Shown here: piece by piece, positions 38,701-45,080 of the stretch
Position numbering within the stretch: position 1 is the first letter of the stretch
How the letters are laid out: each line of letters starts with the position of its first letter
NCBI RefSeq assembly: GCF_048564905.1
Contig: NC_133021.1
Location: forward strand, 31,507,097-31,571,096
DNA: 64,000 nt
Direction: 5' to 3'
DNA from: Vicugna pacos
Lineage: Eukaryota; Chordata; Mammalia; Artiodactyla; Camelidae
Notes under the pieces: model-generated
Told to the model about the DNA's origin: nothing
The model's database searches: none
Seen by the model: the letters and a program-made list of their open reading frames with translations, nothing else
Position numbers and translations under genes: made by a program

Positions 38701-41700
38701 GACTTTGTCATCCAAGAGTAAACCTTTCAACTTGTTAACATGCACTGGGGATTGAACCCAGGACATTGTGCACGCCAAGCACACACTCTCCTGCTGAGCT
38801 GTACCCACCACGCCTTTAAGGGGTCCTATTTTAAATCAGAACTGTTACACTGGAGTAAATACACATGCTTGGATGAAACCTACGCTGTCTGGCAAAACTT
38901 GAGAAAATGAAGAGGAGGGCCCTTTCCAGCTCGTGGGGACATCGCTCCCGCTGTGCGCACACTGCACTCTGTCATGCTGAATTTTAGGCACGCTTCCAAA
39001 CAGAATTGGGCAAGGGGGCTGTTTCGTAAGGCAGGTAAATGCTCTCAGTGATGAAGATGAAGGAGGCCACTGTATCGATTTCTCAATAATAGGTAACAGA
39101 AAAGTCATTCAAACATCAATTTTTAACAAAATCAAAGTCAACTTACCACCATTTCTCCAGGTTCTCCAGAAACACTTCTCTGTGAAAGGAAATTGGAGAA
39201 TCAGTCTTCAAAAGTGCATTGCTTATTACCTTGAGGGAAAAAACTGCTTTCTCTCAGTCAAAAAAGATTTTTTTTCTTCCATACTGAGCAGTAAACTCAT
39301 TTACTGGAGCCAAGACCTAAATATCAAATAGTCCTGAATACTACTTTCTGGCTTGTTTCTGTGAACAGATGTCTCAGCCCCTTTGCAGTGGCATGTCCAT
39401 CATCCTTTGATTCAATGCTTAAATATGAGCTTTTAATTTTTTTGGAAGTGGGAGGGGAGTAATTAGGTTATTTATTTATTTTTTTACTGGAGGTACTGGG
39501 GATTGAACCCAGGACCTTGTGTATGCTAAGCACGTGCTGTACCACTGAGCTGTACCCACCCACCTCAAAACAAGTATTTTTACGGATGGGGGTTATAGCT
39601 CAGTGGTAAAGCGTGTGCTTGGCATGGGTTCTGGGTTCAATCAATCCCCAGTGCCTTTGTTAAGGGGAAAAAAATTTTTTTAATTAAAAAAACCCAAATT
39701 TTTAAATAGGGTGATTTAATTTAATTTAATTTTTTAGGAGGGAGGAAATTAGGTTTACTTATGTATTTAATTTTAGAGGAGGTGTTGGGGATTGAACCCA
39801 GGACCTTGTGCATGCTAAGCATGCCCTCTACCACTTGAGCTATACCCTCCCTCCAAAACCAAATGTTTTTAAATGAAAATACTCAACCAAACTCATGCTG
39901 AGTGGCATATATCACCTTTGTTCTACTTGACTGAGTGTTTTCATAGCAGCAAGACAGTGGGAACGCACGTCTGTTTCTTTCATTAGATGAAGCTACGTGG
40001 GGACAGAGACGTGAACGAATCTCCTCGTTGGTGTAGCCCCGAGGCAGGTGCGGTGACGGCAGGTGGAAAATTCTGTACTCTAACCCCTGTGCTCTGGAAT
40101 TAGCCACATGAATGACTGTCCTGGGGGCATGGAAAGCTGACTGCCTTTTGAGTGATGGGTGGACATTTAATGTCTGATGGACTTTTAAAGAATAATGCAA
40201 GAATTGGTTATAAGCTTAGCTTGTCTGATTTGGGGTGAACTGAAATGTTAGGGGGTGTTTTGCACCCTAGTGAGGCCAGCAGTTGCCTCCTTTTGGGCTT
40301 TTTAAATGCCGTTCTCAACGACTAAGTTTCCTCTTTCAGCGGGAGACCCTGACATGAGGGCTTGCCGATTGGGTTTTAACATCATCAGTCCACAAAACAC
40401 ATGGACTTGTAGCAGGTCAAATTCATCCCCACATAAAACATGTCATAGGTCAGCTTAGCGTTGCTTCCACAAATACCTCTTTTTTTTTTTTTTAGCACAT
40501 GGGCTCTACGTGGGAGAAGCCCCCTAGAGAACTCATCTCTGTGAGTTAGAAGATTTTGTCTGTGATGCTGCTGGTCTCTGGGATGCAGCTACCAGCGCAG
40601 CCTGGTCCCCTGTGTTCTGTGAGCTACTCCCCAGACAGTAGTGACCAGCGGGGGAGGATATACGCCTGTAGTAAGAGGCGTCTGCCACCGCTGGGGTGAG
40701 AAATGTCCTCCTAAGGAGTAATTCCTCCCTACAAGGCAGTAAAACCATCCCATAATCTTAAACTTCGAAGAAAACACGTAGCCATGTGTTCTTTAAGGGA
40801 CCAAGGTGACCCTTACAGTGTGGAGGCTAACAGACAGCTGCGTGGAGGTTTCACTTTATTTCACCTTGACCGTGATTCCCCCTGGATGTAATGCCATTGC
40901 ACTAAGATACAAGCTCTTGAGAAAATCTAGCAAAATGCATCTCAGTCCTTTTCTTCTGTCTTCAGTCATGATCTCGTTGACTTAGTTTCCCTTTTGGAAC
41001 CGATGTACCTGAACTTACTGTACCTGATGCCGACGGGTTTCCAGCGCAACTTGAAATTCGCCTGGGGCCACTTCCACAAGCTCTCCATACTCTGCAAACT
41101 TAAAAAAGAATTTAGGATGTTTACTTCGATTAACAAAAAAGAAGCAGTTGCTGACAGGTATACCGTATTCAATGTATGATTTTGTCTGATTTTTCCATAT
41201 CTCTGGGCAAACTCATTTTTTAATATGATGATTTCTTTAATATATTTGTTTGCTAGTTATGTCTCAGAGGTGAGGAAACGGAAGTTAATATCTTCAAATT
41301 TGTTGCATGCAGGAGTTCATTTTTGAGTTTGCCTAAAGACAGTTAGGCATCCAGTTAACAGGTACAGGGGTTACAGAAACCCAGGGACCAAGCAGGTGCG
41401 GGGTGAGCACGGGGTAGATCTTGGGGGCCTCGGCGGTGTCTAAGCAGACAAACGCGAACCTTTACCCATCCAGTTACAATTGTTGATTCAGAAGGGAATA
41501 CCAGTTAGTGCCTGAAAAAGCACAAACACATTTGGATGTCTTGGCTTCAATTCCTGGCTCCGCCAAGGAGATTTCCAACACACTCTGGTGGTTTTTAAAG
41601 TGTCGGAAAATACGATAGTTTCTAAGCAGACAGAGCAATTTTTTTTCCCTTGCAAATATGCCATCCTGCTCTTTGGCATTTTTGTAGGCAATCCACGCTG

Positions 41701-42841
41701 CATCACAAGCTGCTGCGTCTCCCAGGATATTCCCATAACACAGGCTGCTCCTCCGGCAGCAAAATAGCTCTTGTGTGATTTTCAGGATGACTCAATTCAA
41801 GACTCTCGTTACCCTGAGGAGGCCCAAGGGTCTGAAGCAGTGACCTCGAGCTCCCAGGGAGTAACTCCTGCACTCTGCCAGCCCACTTGCCCAATCTCCC
41901 TCCTTTAAAAAAAAATTTGCATTCTTTTTTATTGAAGTCAAGTCAGTTTACAACGTTGTGTCAATTTCTGGTGCACAGCACAATGTCCCAGTCATACATA
42001 TACAGACATACACTCGTTGTCATATTCTTTTTCATTAAAGGTTATCACAAGATATTGAATATAGTTCCTTGTGTTATACAGTATAAACTTGTTGTTTATC
42101 TATTTGATATACAGTAGTTAGCATCTGCAAATCTCGAACTCCCAATTTATCCCTTTCCAACCCCGCTACCCTCCCTTTAACAGAGATGTTTAAAGTGCCC
42201 TTAATTTGGAAATCATTGTTCACTTAGGTGTGAAAAACAACAGTGCTTTGAAAATGGCTTTTCCTGCACTCTTGTAAGTTCATAACAATAGCCGTGCAGC
42301 TAGTGATTATGAGTCCCTCCTGGGGCTTGCACTGTGCTAGGTAGTTTACATATGTCACTTGATTCTTGCAGCAAAACTTTTTGGGTTAGTTCAATTATTA
42401 TCCCCATTCTTCAGATAAGGAGGGACTGGCTGTCCTCCATACCTGCCACCCTACGGGGCCAGACCATGGATTTGATTCTCATGCAGAATCCATTAATGCT
42501 TTAAAGTATAAATACATGTTCCAGTAACTATAACAATGAGCACTTCTTTCTGGGGGAGGGAAGGTAATTAGGTGTGTTTATATTTTAATGGAGATACTGG
42601 GGGCCCCAGGGACCCCAGGACCCTGAGCCAACCCCCTCCCACCGTTAACAGTGAACACTTCTACTCAGATGAATTTTATCACGAATGTACAAGCAACAGG
42701 CAATTTACTAAGTGAACGTACAGGTCTGATGGCAAGGAGTCTTCAGGAAGTACTTACTTCTGAAAGTCCATTGGTGGGGATTTCGAAGCCTCGTGCTTCA
42801 GAGAGAAGGAACCAGACCAGGAAGCACGTGAGTCCCTTCAT
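15198..42841 (-). CDS. ITIH2: ITIH2, complete, 21 coding exons, 946 aa
   Basis: Inter-alpha-trypsin inhibitor heavy chain 2, a secreted, mainly liver-made protein whose C-terminal Asp is esterified to the bikunin chondroitin sulfate chain and which is transferred to hyaluronan. All 21 coding exons were placed by splice sites and frame, summing to 2841 bp (946 codons plus stop), the human length. Order: signal peptide 1-18; propeptide ending in RR..R just before S55; VIT domain about 56-185, with sequon N118-F-S; VWA domain about 308-468 with an intact MIDAS (D316-V-S-G-S320, T386, D421); heavy-chain C-terminal region. The motif V-E-N-D702-P-H-F marks the known cleavage and glycosaminoglycan attachment point. 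Introns 9, 11 and 18 have GC rather than GT donors. No frame break was seen. Nothing distinguishes it from a functional gene. Confidence 0.98.
16040..16151 (-). CDS. ITIH2: ITIH2 exon 20
   Basis: 112 bp, acceptor tgtttcattag, donor gtaagc. Codons 862-897: [20 protein letters not shown] then [16 protein letters not shown]; split codons G861 and R898. Confidence 0.96.
16359..16578. repeat. 22-bp minisatellite, 10 units
   Basis: In ITIH2 intron 19. Unit begins AGGAGGTGGAGCTACTGG and ends ACGT, ACAT, ATGT or GCAA. Ten units run with almost no drift in length (one of 21, one of 23). Units 4-6 and 7-9 share a variant order, suggesting a 66-bp duplication step. Confidence 0.95.
16940..17485 (+). 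mobile_element. Possible solo LTR
   Basis: GC-rich block in intron 19 with an R-region-like ccaataacggccctgctcta and a distal tctctgggtcgtcactcagg, resembling artiodactyl retroviral LTRs. No internal region. Ends not defined; fossil. Confidence 0.3.
17561..17733 (-). CDS. ITIH2: ITIH2 exon 19
   Basis: 173 bp, acceptor cttcccattag, donor gtaaag. Codons 804-860: [57 protein letters not shown]. The FLGIYIPP motif is typical of the heavy-chain C-terminal propeptide. Confidence 0.97.
17734..18281. other. ITIH2 intron 18
   Basis: Unique sequence; nothing recognised. Confidence 0.4.
18282..18480 (-). CDS. ITIH2: ITIH2 exon 18; GC donor
   Basis: 199 bp, acceptor ttccctgcag. Codons 738-802 from [20 protein letters not shown] to SDTARILHQ plus AG of R803. 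The intron begins gcaagt. A gt four bases further in would shift the frame, whereas the GC donor gives R-V-L-V-S-V-K across the junction, matching the human protein. Confidence 0.95.
18938..19051 (-). CDS. ITIH2: ITIH2 exon 17: Asp702-Pro cleavage site
   Basis: 114 bp, acceptor gtattttccag, donor gtaaaa. Codons 700-736: [38 protein letters not shown]702-P703-H-F is the conserved processing point: the propeptide is removed after D702, which is esterified to chondroitin sulfate. Confidence 0.97.
19276..19378 (+). mobile_element. Camelid tRNA-Ala SINE
   Basis: acagctcagtggtagagcac and gggctcaatccccagcacct followed by an A-rich tail. Intron 16 of ITIH2. Confidence 0.9.
19379..20234. other. ITIH2 intron 16, unique part
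   Basis: Nothing recognised apart from short A-rich tracts. Confidence 0.4.
20235..20375 (-). mobile_element. MIR SINE
   Basis: Antisense MIR: tttactgagtgactattaca, ttacatttaatcaacagccc, cgttaagtaactcactcaag. Intron 16. Confidence 0.6.
20470..20866 (+). mobile_element. MLT1A-like solo LTR (ERVL-MaLR)
   Basis: Sense LTR: ggtgaggccttgggaactga, ggacttccagcctccggaac, aaccacccagtctatggtat. Old fossil in ITIH2 intron 16, opposite to the gene. Confidence 0.8.
21011..21148 (-). CDS. ITIH2: ITIH2 exon 16: proline-rich, before the chondroitin-linked Asp
   Basis: 138 bp, acceptor tttctacacag, donor gtaaac. Codons 654-698: [45 protein letters not shown]. This Ser/Thr/Pro-rich stretch carries O-glycans in human ITIH2. 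Confidence 0.95.
21149..22001. other. ITIH2 intron 15
   Basis: Unique sequence, AT-rich in 21470-21780. Nothing recognised. Confidence 0.4.
22002..22171 (-). CDS. ITIH2: ITIH2 exon 15
   Basis: 170 bp, acceptor ctgaacacag, donor gtcagt. Codons 597-652: [56 protein letters not shown], with split G653. The CC pair is kept. Confidence 0.96.
22365..22765 (-). mobile_element. Old L1 fragment
   Basis: Antisense L1M-like text (gggttgtgcattctgtgggc, cccccggcaaccactgaacc). Intron 14. Confidence 0.6.
23090..23412 (+). mobile_element. Old L1 3' end
   Basis: Sense L1M-like text: gagtgaaagaagccagaaag, aaattcattaaactgtacat. Intron 14. Confidence 0.65.
23557..23696 (-). CDS. ITIH2: ITIH2 exon 14
   Basis: 140 bp, acceptor gtcatccag, donor gtagga. 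Codons 550-595 with split R596: [20 protein letters not shown], then [20 protein letters not shown] and NQLLAE. Confidence 0.96.
23967..24127 (-). mobile_element. Camelid tRNA-Ala SINE with 16-bp TSD
   Basis: gggaattgaacccaggacct and gagctatacccttccccc on the + strand. Duplication acttatggcttttatt at 23951-23966 and acttattgcttttatt at 24128-24143. Intron 13. Confidence 0.9.
24253..24438 (-). CDS. ITIH2: ITIH2 exon 13
   Basis: 186 bp in phase 0, acceptor gaattacag, donor gtattt (weak). Codons 488-549, from [20 protein letters not shown] to [12 protein letters not shown]. It contains N512-I-T, a glycosylation sequon absent from the human sequence as I recall it. Confidence 0.96.
24736..25146 (+). 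mobile_element. L1 3' end (ORF2 tail plus 3' UTR)
   Basis: aacatggagggacctggaga, gtgaagtcagccagaaagaa, cctataatgaaaaagaatat, gctgtacaccggaagttgac. 5'-truncated; antisense to ITIH2, intron 12. Confidence 0.85.
25148..25303. repeat. AT-rich repeat with 40-bp higher-order unit
   Basis: (AT)n followed by three roughly 40-bp units, each starting GAATATATATACATTTATAT, at about 25185, 25224 and 25264. Immediately after the L1 3' end. Confidence 0.85.
25949..26130 (-). CDS. ITIH2: ITIH2 exon 12: VWA end
   Basis: 182 bp, acceptor cacgtttag, donor gtaata. Codons 428-487 run from [20 protein letters not shown] through [20 protein letters not shown] to [24 protein letters not shown] is the conserved last strand and helix of heavy-chain VWA domains. 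Confidence 0.97.
26235..26455 (+). mobile_element. Old L1 fragment
   Basis: Sense: tttgacctagtcactcaact, ccaataagagagactggtta, atactatgcagctatgaaaa. Intron 11. Confidence 0.7.
26498..26639 (-). mobile_element. Camelid tRNA-Ala SINE with 16-bp TSD
   Basis: ggggattgaacccaggacct and ccactgagctgtatcctcct on the + strand. Duplication caaagatg(t/c)atttttt at 26482-26497 and 26640-26655. Confidence 0.9.
26738..26780. repeat. (GT)n microsatellite
   Basis: About 21 GT units in ITIH2 intron 11. Confidence 0.95.
26927..27716. other. ITIH2 intron 11, right part (gene 5' side)
   Basis: Moderately GC-rich unique sequence; nothing recognised. Confidence 0.4.
27717..27842 (-). CDS. ITIH2: ITIH2 exon 11: VWA, MIDAS T and D; GC donor
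   Basis: 126 bp, acceptor gcgttcacag. Codons 386-426, [20 protein letters not shown] to [11 protein letters not shown], plus the first base of G427. T386 and D421 complete the MIDAS. The intron starts gcaagc. The nearby gt four bases upstream would join to a stop codon after two residues, so the GC donor is forced by frame. Confidence 0.95.
28427..28595 (-). CDS. ITIH2: ITIH2 exon 10: VWA domain
   Basis: 169 bp, acceptor tttaaatag, donor gtgagg. Codons 329-384 plus the first base of G385; reads [20 protein letters not shown], then [20 protein letters not shown] and [16 protein letters not shown]. Confidence 0.96.
28632..28826. mobile_element. L1 with inverted 5' part (twin priming)
   Basis: 28640-28757 is antisense L1 (gatatcataggaatgtttgt, catccatgttgctgcaaatg); 28767-28815 is the sense 3' terminus (cagaaactaacataacattg, tacacttcaattaaaag). 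Intron 9. Confidence 0.8.
29490..29556. repeat. Polypurine GAAG/GGGA tract
   Basis: Degenerate GAAG and GGGA repeats in ITIH2 intron 9. Confidence 0.85.
29578..29870. mobile_element. MER20 DNA transposon, split by a SINE
   Basis: cagtgactctcaactgagag, gctactggcatctagtggat, then after the SINE aacatcctacaatgcacaat and ccagcctaaaatgtcagtaa. hAT-Charlie non-autonomous family. Intron 9. Confidence 0.85.
29704..29787 (+). mobile_element. Camelid tRNA-Ala SINE inside MER20
   Basis: agagctcagtggtagagcgc and gggttcaattcccagtaccg, with an internal deletion between the boxes. Duplication aaacatcc at 29696-29703 and 29788-29795. Confidence 0.9.
30480..30596 (-). CDS. ITIH2: ITIH2 exon 9: VWA start with MIDAS; GC donor
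   Basis: 117 bp in phase 0, acceptor ggttttcag. Codons 290-328, including [20 protein letters not shown] and [20 protein letters not shown]316-x-S318-x-S320 is the metal-ion-dependent adhesion site. The intron begins gcaagt, a GC donor; exon 10 continues in phase 0 with TVEAMKTIL. Confidence 0.96.
30597..31921. other. ITIH2 intron 8
   Basis: GC-rich. 31070-31300 vaguely resembles an old L2 copy (gtagatcatgaaggacct, gggagtctggattgtacttg). No gene. Confidence 0.4.
31922..32050 (-). CDS. ITIH2: ITIH2 exon 8
   Basis: 129 bp in phase 0, acceptor ctttccag, donor gtaggt. Codons 247-289, from [18 protein letters not shown] to [11 protein letters not shown]. The CPxC cysteine pair is conserved; human has ICPNC where this has KCPDC. 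Confidence 0.96.
32051..32715. other. ITIH2 intron 7
   Basis: Unique; nothing recognised. Confidence 0.4.
32716..32823 (-). CDS. ITIH2: ITIH2 exon 7
   Basis: 108 bp in phase 0, acceptor cacctctag, donor gtacta (weak). Codons 211-246 read [20 protein letters not shown] then [16 protein letters not shown], bridging VIT and VWA. Confidence 0.96.
33085..33118. repeat. (TATTC)n/(TATCC)n pentanucleotide repeat
   Basis: About seven units in ITIH2 intron 6. Confidence 0.85.
33475..33610 (-). mobile_element. MIR SINE
   Basis: Antisense: cattcactgagctccaacga, cagatgggaaaactgagact. Intron 6. Confidence 0.6.
33625..34088 (+). mobile_element. MLT1-like solo LTR
   Basis: gggttgaatggtggccccc, tgatttggaaaaagggtctt, gttttaagccacgcagtgtg. 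Old fossil, intron 6. Confidence 0.65.
34292..34454 (-). CDS. ITIH2: ITIH2 exon 6: VIT domain end
   Basis: 163 bp, acceptor catctttag, donor gtgagc. Codons 157-210 read [20 protein letters not shown], then [20 protein letters not shown] and [14 protein letters not shown]. The FELHYQEV core is strongly conserved in heavy chains. Confidence 0.97.
34660..34866 (-). mobile_element. MIR SINE
   Basis: Antisense: ctactatgtgccaggaactt, caataccctcatccatcaga, caggactcaaacccaagttt. Intron 5. Confidence 0.65.
34978..35054. repeat. Short tandem TTTCCAGCAT...CCAG repeat
   Basis: Three imperfect units of TTTCCAGCAT(TA/GA)GGCCAG type in ITIH2 intron 5. Confidence 0.7.
35700..36195. repeat. 26-bp AT-rich minisatellite, about 19 units
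   Basis: Units of 25-26 bp, core (G/T)ATAGTCACCTRTATGTTA followed by TATATAT or CATACAT. Left units are TA-rich; right units carry more CA. ITIH2 intron 5. Confidence 0.9.
36928..37032 (-). CDS. ITIH2: ITIH2 exon 5: VIT domain
   Basis: 105 bp, acceptor tcattttcag, donor gtaagg. Codons 122-155 with split M121 and R156; reads [20 protein letters not shown] then [14 protein letters not shown], matching the EKxxGRALYAQARAKGK signature of VIT domains. Confidence 0.96.
37090..37210 (+). mobile_element. L1 fragment
   Basis: Sense: gtggccattgtggaaagcag, accctatgatccagccgtcc. ITIH2 intron 4, opposite to the gene. Confidence 0.75.
37405..37503 (-). mobile_element. Camelid tRNA-Ala SINE
   Basis: aaatggaggcactggggatt, actgagctacacccctccc. 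Intron 4. Confidence 0.85.
37654..37823 (-). CDS. ITIH2: ITIH2 exon 4: VIT domain, first half
   Basis: 170 bp, donor gtgagt. Codons 65-120 plus two bases of M121, from [20 protein letters not shown] to GAFISNFS. Contains the N118-F-S glycosylation sequon known in human ITIH2. Confidence 0.96.
38346..38440 (+). mobile_element. Camelid tRNA-Ala SINE
   Basis: tatagctcagtggtagagcg, gggttcaatctccagtacct. Duplication aaaacaaaata at 38334-38344 and 38441-38451. Intron 3. Confidence 0.92.
38735..38815 (-). mobile_element. Camelid tRNA-Ala SINE, short
   Basis: ggggattgaacccaggacat, tgctgagctgtacccaccac. Intron 3, facing the copy at 38346. Confidence 0.85.
39147..39179 (-). CDS. ITIH2: ITIH2 exon 3: 33-bp microexon at the mature N-terminus
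   Basis: 33 bp, acceptor cctttcacag, donor gtaagt. Codons 54-64 read [12 protein letters not shown]54 completes the basic RRHQR cleavage sequence and S55 is the expected first residue of the mature heavy chain. Confidence 0.9.
39430..39565 (-). mobile_element. Camelid tRNA-Ala SINE
   Basis: aggtactggggattgaaccc, ccactgagctgtacccaccc. First of three SINEs in 430 bp, intron 2. Confidence 0.9.
39587..39690 (+). mobile_element. Camelid tRNA-Ala SINE
   Basis: ggttatagctcagtggtaaa, gggttcaatcaatccccagt (with a small CAAT duplication in the B box). Intron 2. Confidence 0.88.
39715..39858 (-). mobile_element. Camelid tRNA-Ala SINE
   Basis: aggtgttggggattgaaccc, ccacttgagctataccctcc. Intron 2. Confidence 0.9.
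39859..41023. other. ITIH2 intron 2, unique part
   Basis: Nothing recognised except a poly(T) at about 40480-40493. Confidence 0.4.
41024..41098 (-). CDS. ITIH2: ITIH2 exon 2: propeptide
   Basis: 75 bp in phase 0, donor gtacag. Codons 29-53 read [19 protein letters not shown] then ETRRHQ. The upstream ttttttaag acceptor is required by frame; the closer tttgcag 6 bp downstream would leave the wrong phase. This is part of the N-terminal propeptide. Confidence 0.92.
41912..42178 (-). mobile_element. L1 3' end
   Basis: Antisense: tattgaagtcaagtcagttt, caatttctggtgcacagcac, attaaaggttatcacaagat. Intron 1, same strand as the gene. Confidence 0.85.
42250..42425 (-). mobile_element. MIR SINE
   Basis: Antisense: gcactgtgctaggtagttta, tattatccccattcttcaga. 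Intron 1. Confidence 0.7.
42548..42640 (-). mobile_element. Degraded camelid SINE
   Basis: Left part ggaaggtaattaggtgtgtt and ttaatggagatactgggg fit the SINE tail; the B-box end is scrambled. Close to exon 1. Confidence 0.6.
42758..42841 (-). CDS. ITIH2: ITIH2 exon 1: start codon and signal peptide
   Basis: ATG at 42841-42839, donor gtaagt. Codons 1-28 read [18 protein letters not shown] then [10 protein letters not shown]. The hydrophobic FLVWFLL core followed by small residues is a clear secretory signal. A purine (A) lies at -3. Confidence 0.95.
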
Positions 42842-43010
42842 GGTGCCGGGCGGCCGCGCCCAGCGCTCCCGGGCAGGGTCTGGGGAGAATCCCACCGCTC
42901 ACTGACCCACGTTCGGGGGACAGAGCCGGACAGCTGGCTTTTAAAAAGCAGAAAAGAGAAGACAAGAGCTCTCAAACTTTGTTCCAAAACCAGACAAATA
43001 TTTGTCCTGG
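42842..43010 (-). promoter_or_regulatory. ITIH2: ITIH2 proximal promoter and 5' UTR
   Basis: A TATA-like CTTTTTAAAAGCC lies at about 42937-42949, which would place transcription start near 42910 and give a 5' UTR of about 70 nt. Upstream is a perfect 14-bp palindrome GACAAATATTTGTC (42993-43006) containing overlapping FOXA-like TATTTGT sites, and an HNF4-like GGAACAAAGTTTG near 42973-42985. Liver-factor sites suit a hepatocyte gene. Site calls are by eye. Confidence 0.5.
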
Positions 43011-44700
43011 AGTTCAAACTGAAGCTGCAGGGGTGGATCAGACGCCCAGAGGTTATTCAAACAGCAGACCCGGAGGCATCACCGGGCGGTGAGAGCAAGT
43101 CCGGGGCGGATGGGTGGGCCATGCTTTCTTCGTACCTCCCCCCCGCCCCCACTTTGGCTGATTCCTGTTCATCTGAAAATCAGAGAGACCTAAAGATCAG
43201 TGCCACCCGCTCTGAAAGACCAGGTGAGGAACTTTACTGAGAGATCGAGTCAGAGAGAGAAAAGCTAAAGTTGACAAGTCGCTGGGAACAACATCCTTTG
43301 GTTTCAGTGAAAACAGGAGGAATTTAGGAAAAGTGGGAGAAAAAAAAACCCCATGGTTTTCGGCTCAAAGCGTTTGTTGGCAGAGTTTTCCCCTCTCCCT
43401 TTGATAACTGAGAAGCCTATTCTATAAAAGAACTGGGCAAGCAGCAGGTGTGGGGTGGTCAGCCTCACTTAGGTCAGTGGAAGATCAATTCTCTCCAGTC
43501 CCAGAATCAGGAAAAGCCCAGCCTCGCCCCCACTTACCGTTCGTGGTCGTGAATCCTAATTACAATGTCAAAGGATTCATTGAGCCCTCCCTGATGTCAG
43601 GCAATTTTACTTGCATGGACTTTCATTCTTTTTTTTTTTAACTATAAAAGGGCCACACGAGGTGCATACTACGTTTATCTTCATTCGCCATCAAGGAGGA
43701 TAAGGTTAAGTAACTGATTTCCCATCTCGCAGGTGGCAAGTGGAGACTCCCTTCAAGGTCAGCCTGATATCAAAGCCTTTGCACCCAGTGACCACGTCCA
43801 GGAGAGGAAACCAGTGGTCCATCTCTGGGATGGTGTAACAGGTGTGAATTCAGACCAGTTTATACCTGCAGTCTCCACGCTGGGCGACCAGTCTACCTGG
43901 CAAGACTTTTCCTTGAGCCTCAACTCCAGACACCTGCTTGCACTGGGTCGTGCTGTGGACCCAGTGTGGTCAGCTCTCTGGCAGTCTCCTTCCCCAGGAT
44001 GGAGCTGTGGCCTCCTGCCCGAGGTTCCCTGGTCTGGGAGCTGGTCAAGGACCTGTGGCTGAAACCTCTACCCTCTAAAGGTTCACTCACACAGGGGAAC
44101 TTGCACCCGCATGAAAACAAGAAGTCTGCTATGACCTTTGAAGCCTGGTGATGTAAGGCTGTTTCCACCAGATCCATGCTGTCTAAGCCAGTTTCCCTGC
44201 ATCTTAGACACTCGGTGTGAGGTCCACACTGACCCCAGGACAAATAGGTCAGTTCTCTGAAACTGCCTTCTGATTTTGTTTAAAGGGAAATCGTTTTAAG
44301 TTTATCCCCAAAATAACGCAAGTGAAAAGAGAAAAGCAAAAACAACGCCAAAAAAGATAAACTGACATATTAAAATATTCAGGATGATCTTTTAAAAACC
44401 GCAATTTTGTTACATCTAAGCACATACCCAAAATAGTGTTGGTTCAAATGTAGTATAAGATGCAAATAGATTAAATTTGTCTGTAAGATTATGATGATTT
44501 TTAAAAAATGCTCGACCATACGCTTTCTCTAAGAATCACACTTTATCTCTAAGAGAAAAAAAAAAGACTGAATGTTGAGCATTAAAATCTATCTCATTTA
44601 TTCCAAAACTTGGAAACGGCAGTTACGAGGATGGAATCAGGTTAAAAGAGATGCCATAGCCAATCACAATAAAAAGAAAGTCAGGAGAGAGAATTAAATC
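43011..44700. other. ITIH2-ITIH5 intergenic, ITIH2-proximal
   Basis: Unique sequence. May hold ITIH2 enhancers, but nothing is identifiable by eye. Confidence 0.35.
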
Positions 44701-44702
44701 TA

Positions 44703-45080
44703 AGACTATGAACTGTGTGCCCACTGTTGTGAAGTACCTCTCCAGAACTTGTTCATCTTGCAAAACTAAAACCCTGTCCTCACTGAACAGTAACTCCCCT
44801 CTCTTCCTCCCCAGAAACCATTACTCTCCTTTCGACTTTCTGTGTCTGTGTGATTACTTTAGACACCTCACGTACGTGGAACTACATGTGTCCTTTTGTG
44901 ATTGGCTTATTTCACTTCGCATCATGTCCTCACAGTTTAGCCCTGCTGCAGCCTGTGTCAGGATTTCCTTCTTTTTTTTTTTTTTTCTAAAGGCTGAATG
45001 TAACAGCCTGTGGTTATGTATATACCACACTTCACCCATTCATCCTGCCATGGACACTTAGGTTGCTTCCACTAAGCGTG
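44703..45080 (-). mobile_element. L1 fragment (old)
   Basis: Antisense: cttatttcacttcgcatcat, ggctgaatgtaacagcctgt, cccattcatcctgccatgga. Confidence 0.65.

Noticed and set aside
41084-41092. Alternative acceptor tttgcag for ITIH2 exon 2
   Set aside because: Exon 1 ends in phase 0, and this acceptor would leave two stray bases; the upstream ttttttaag acceptor keeps frame and adds the expected F-x-x-Y.
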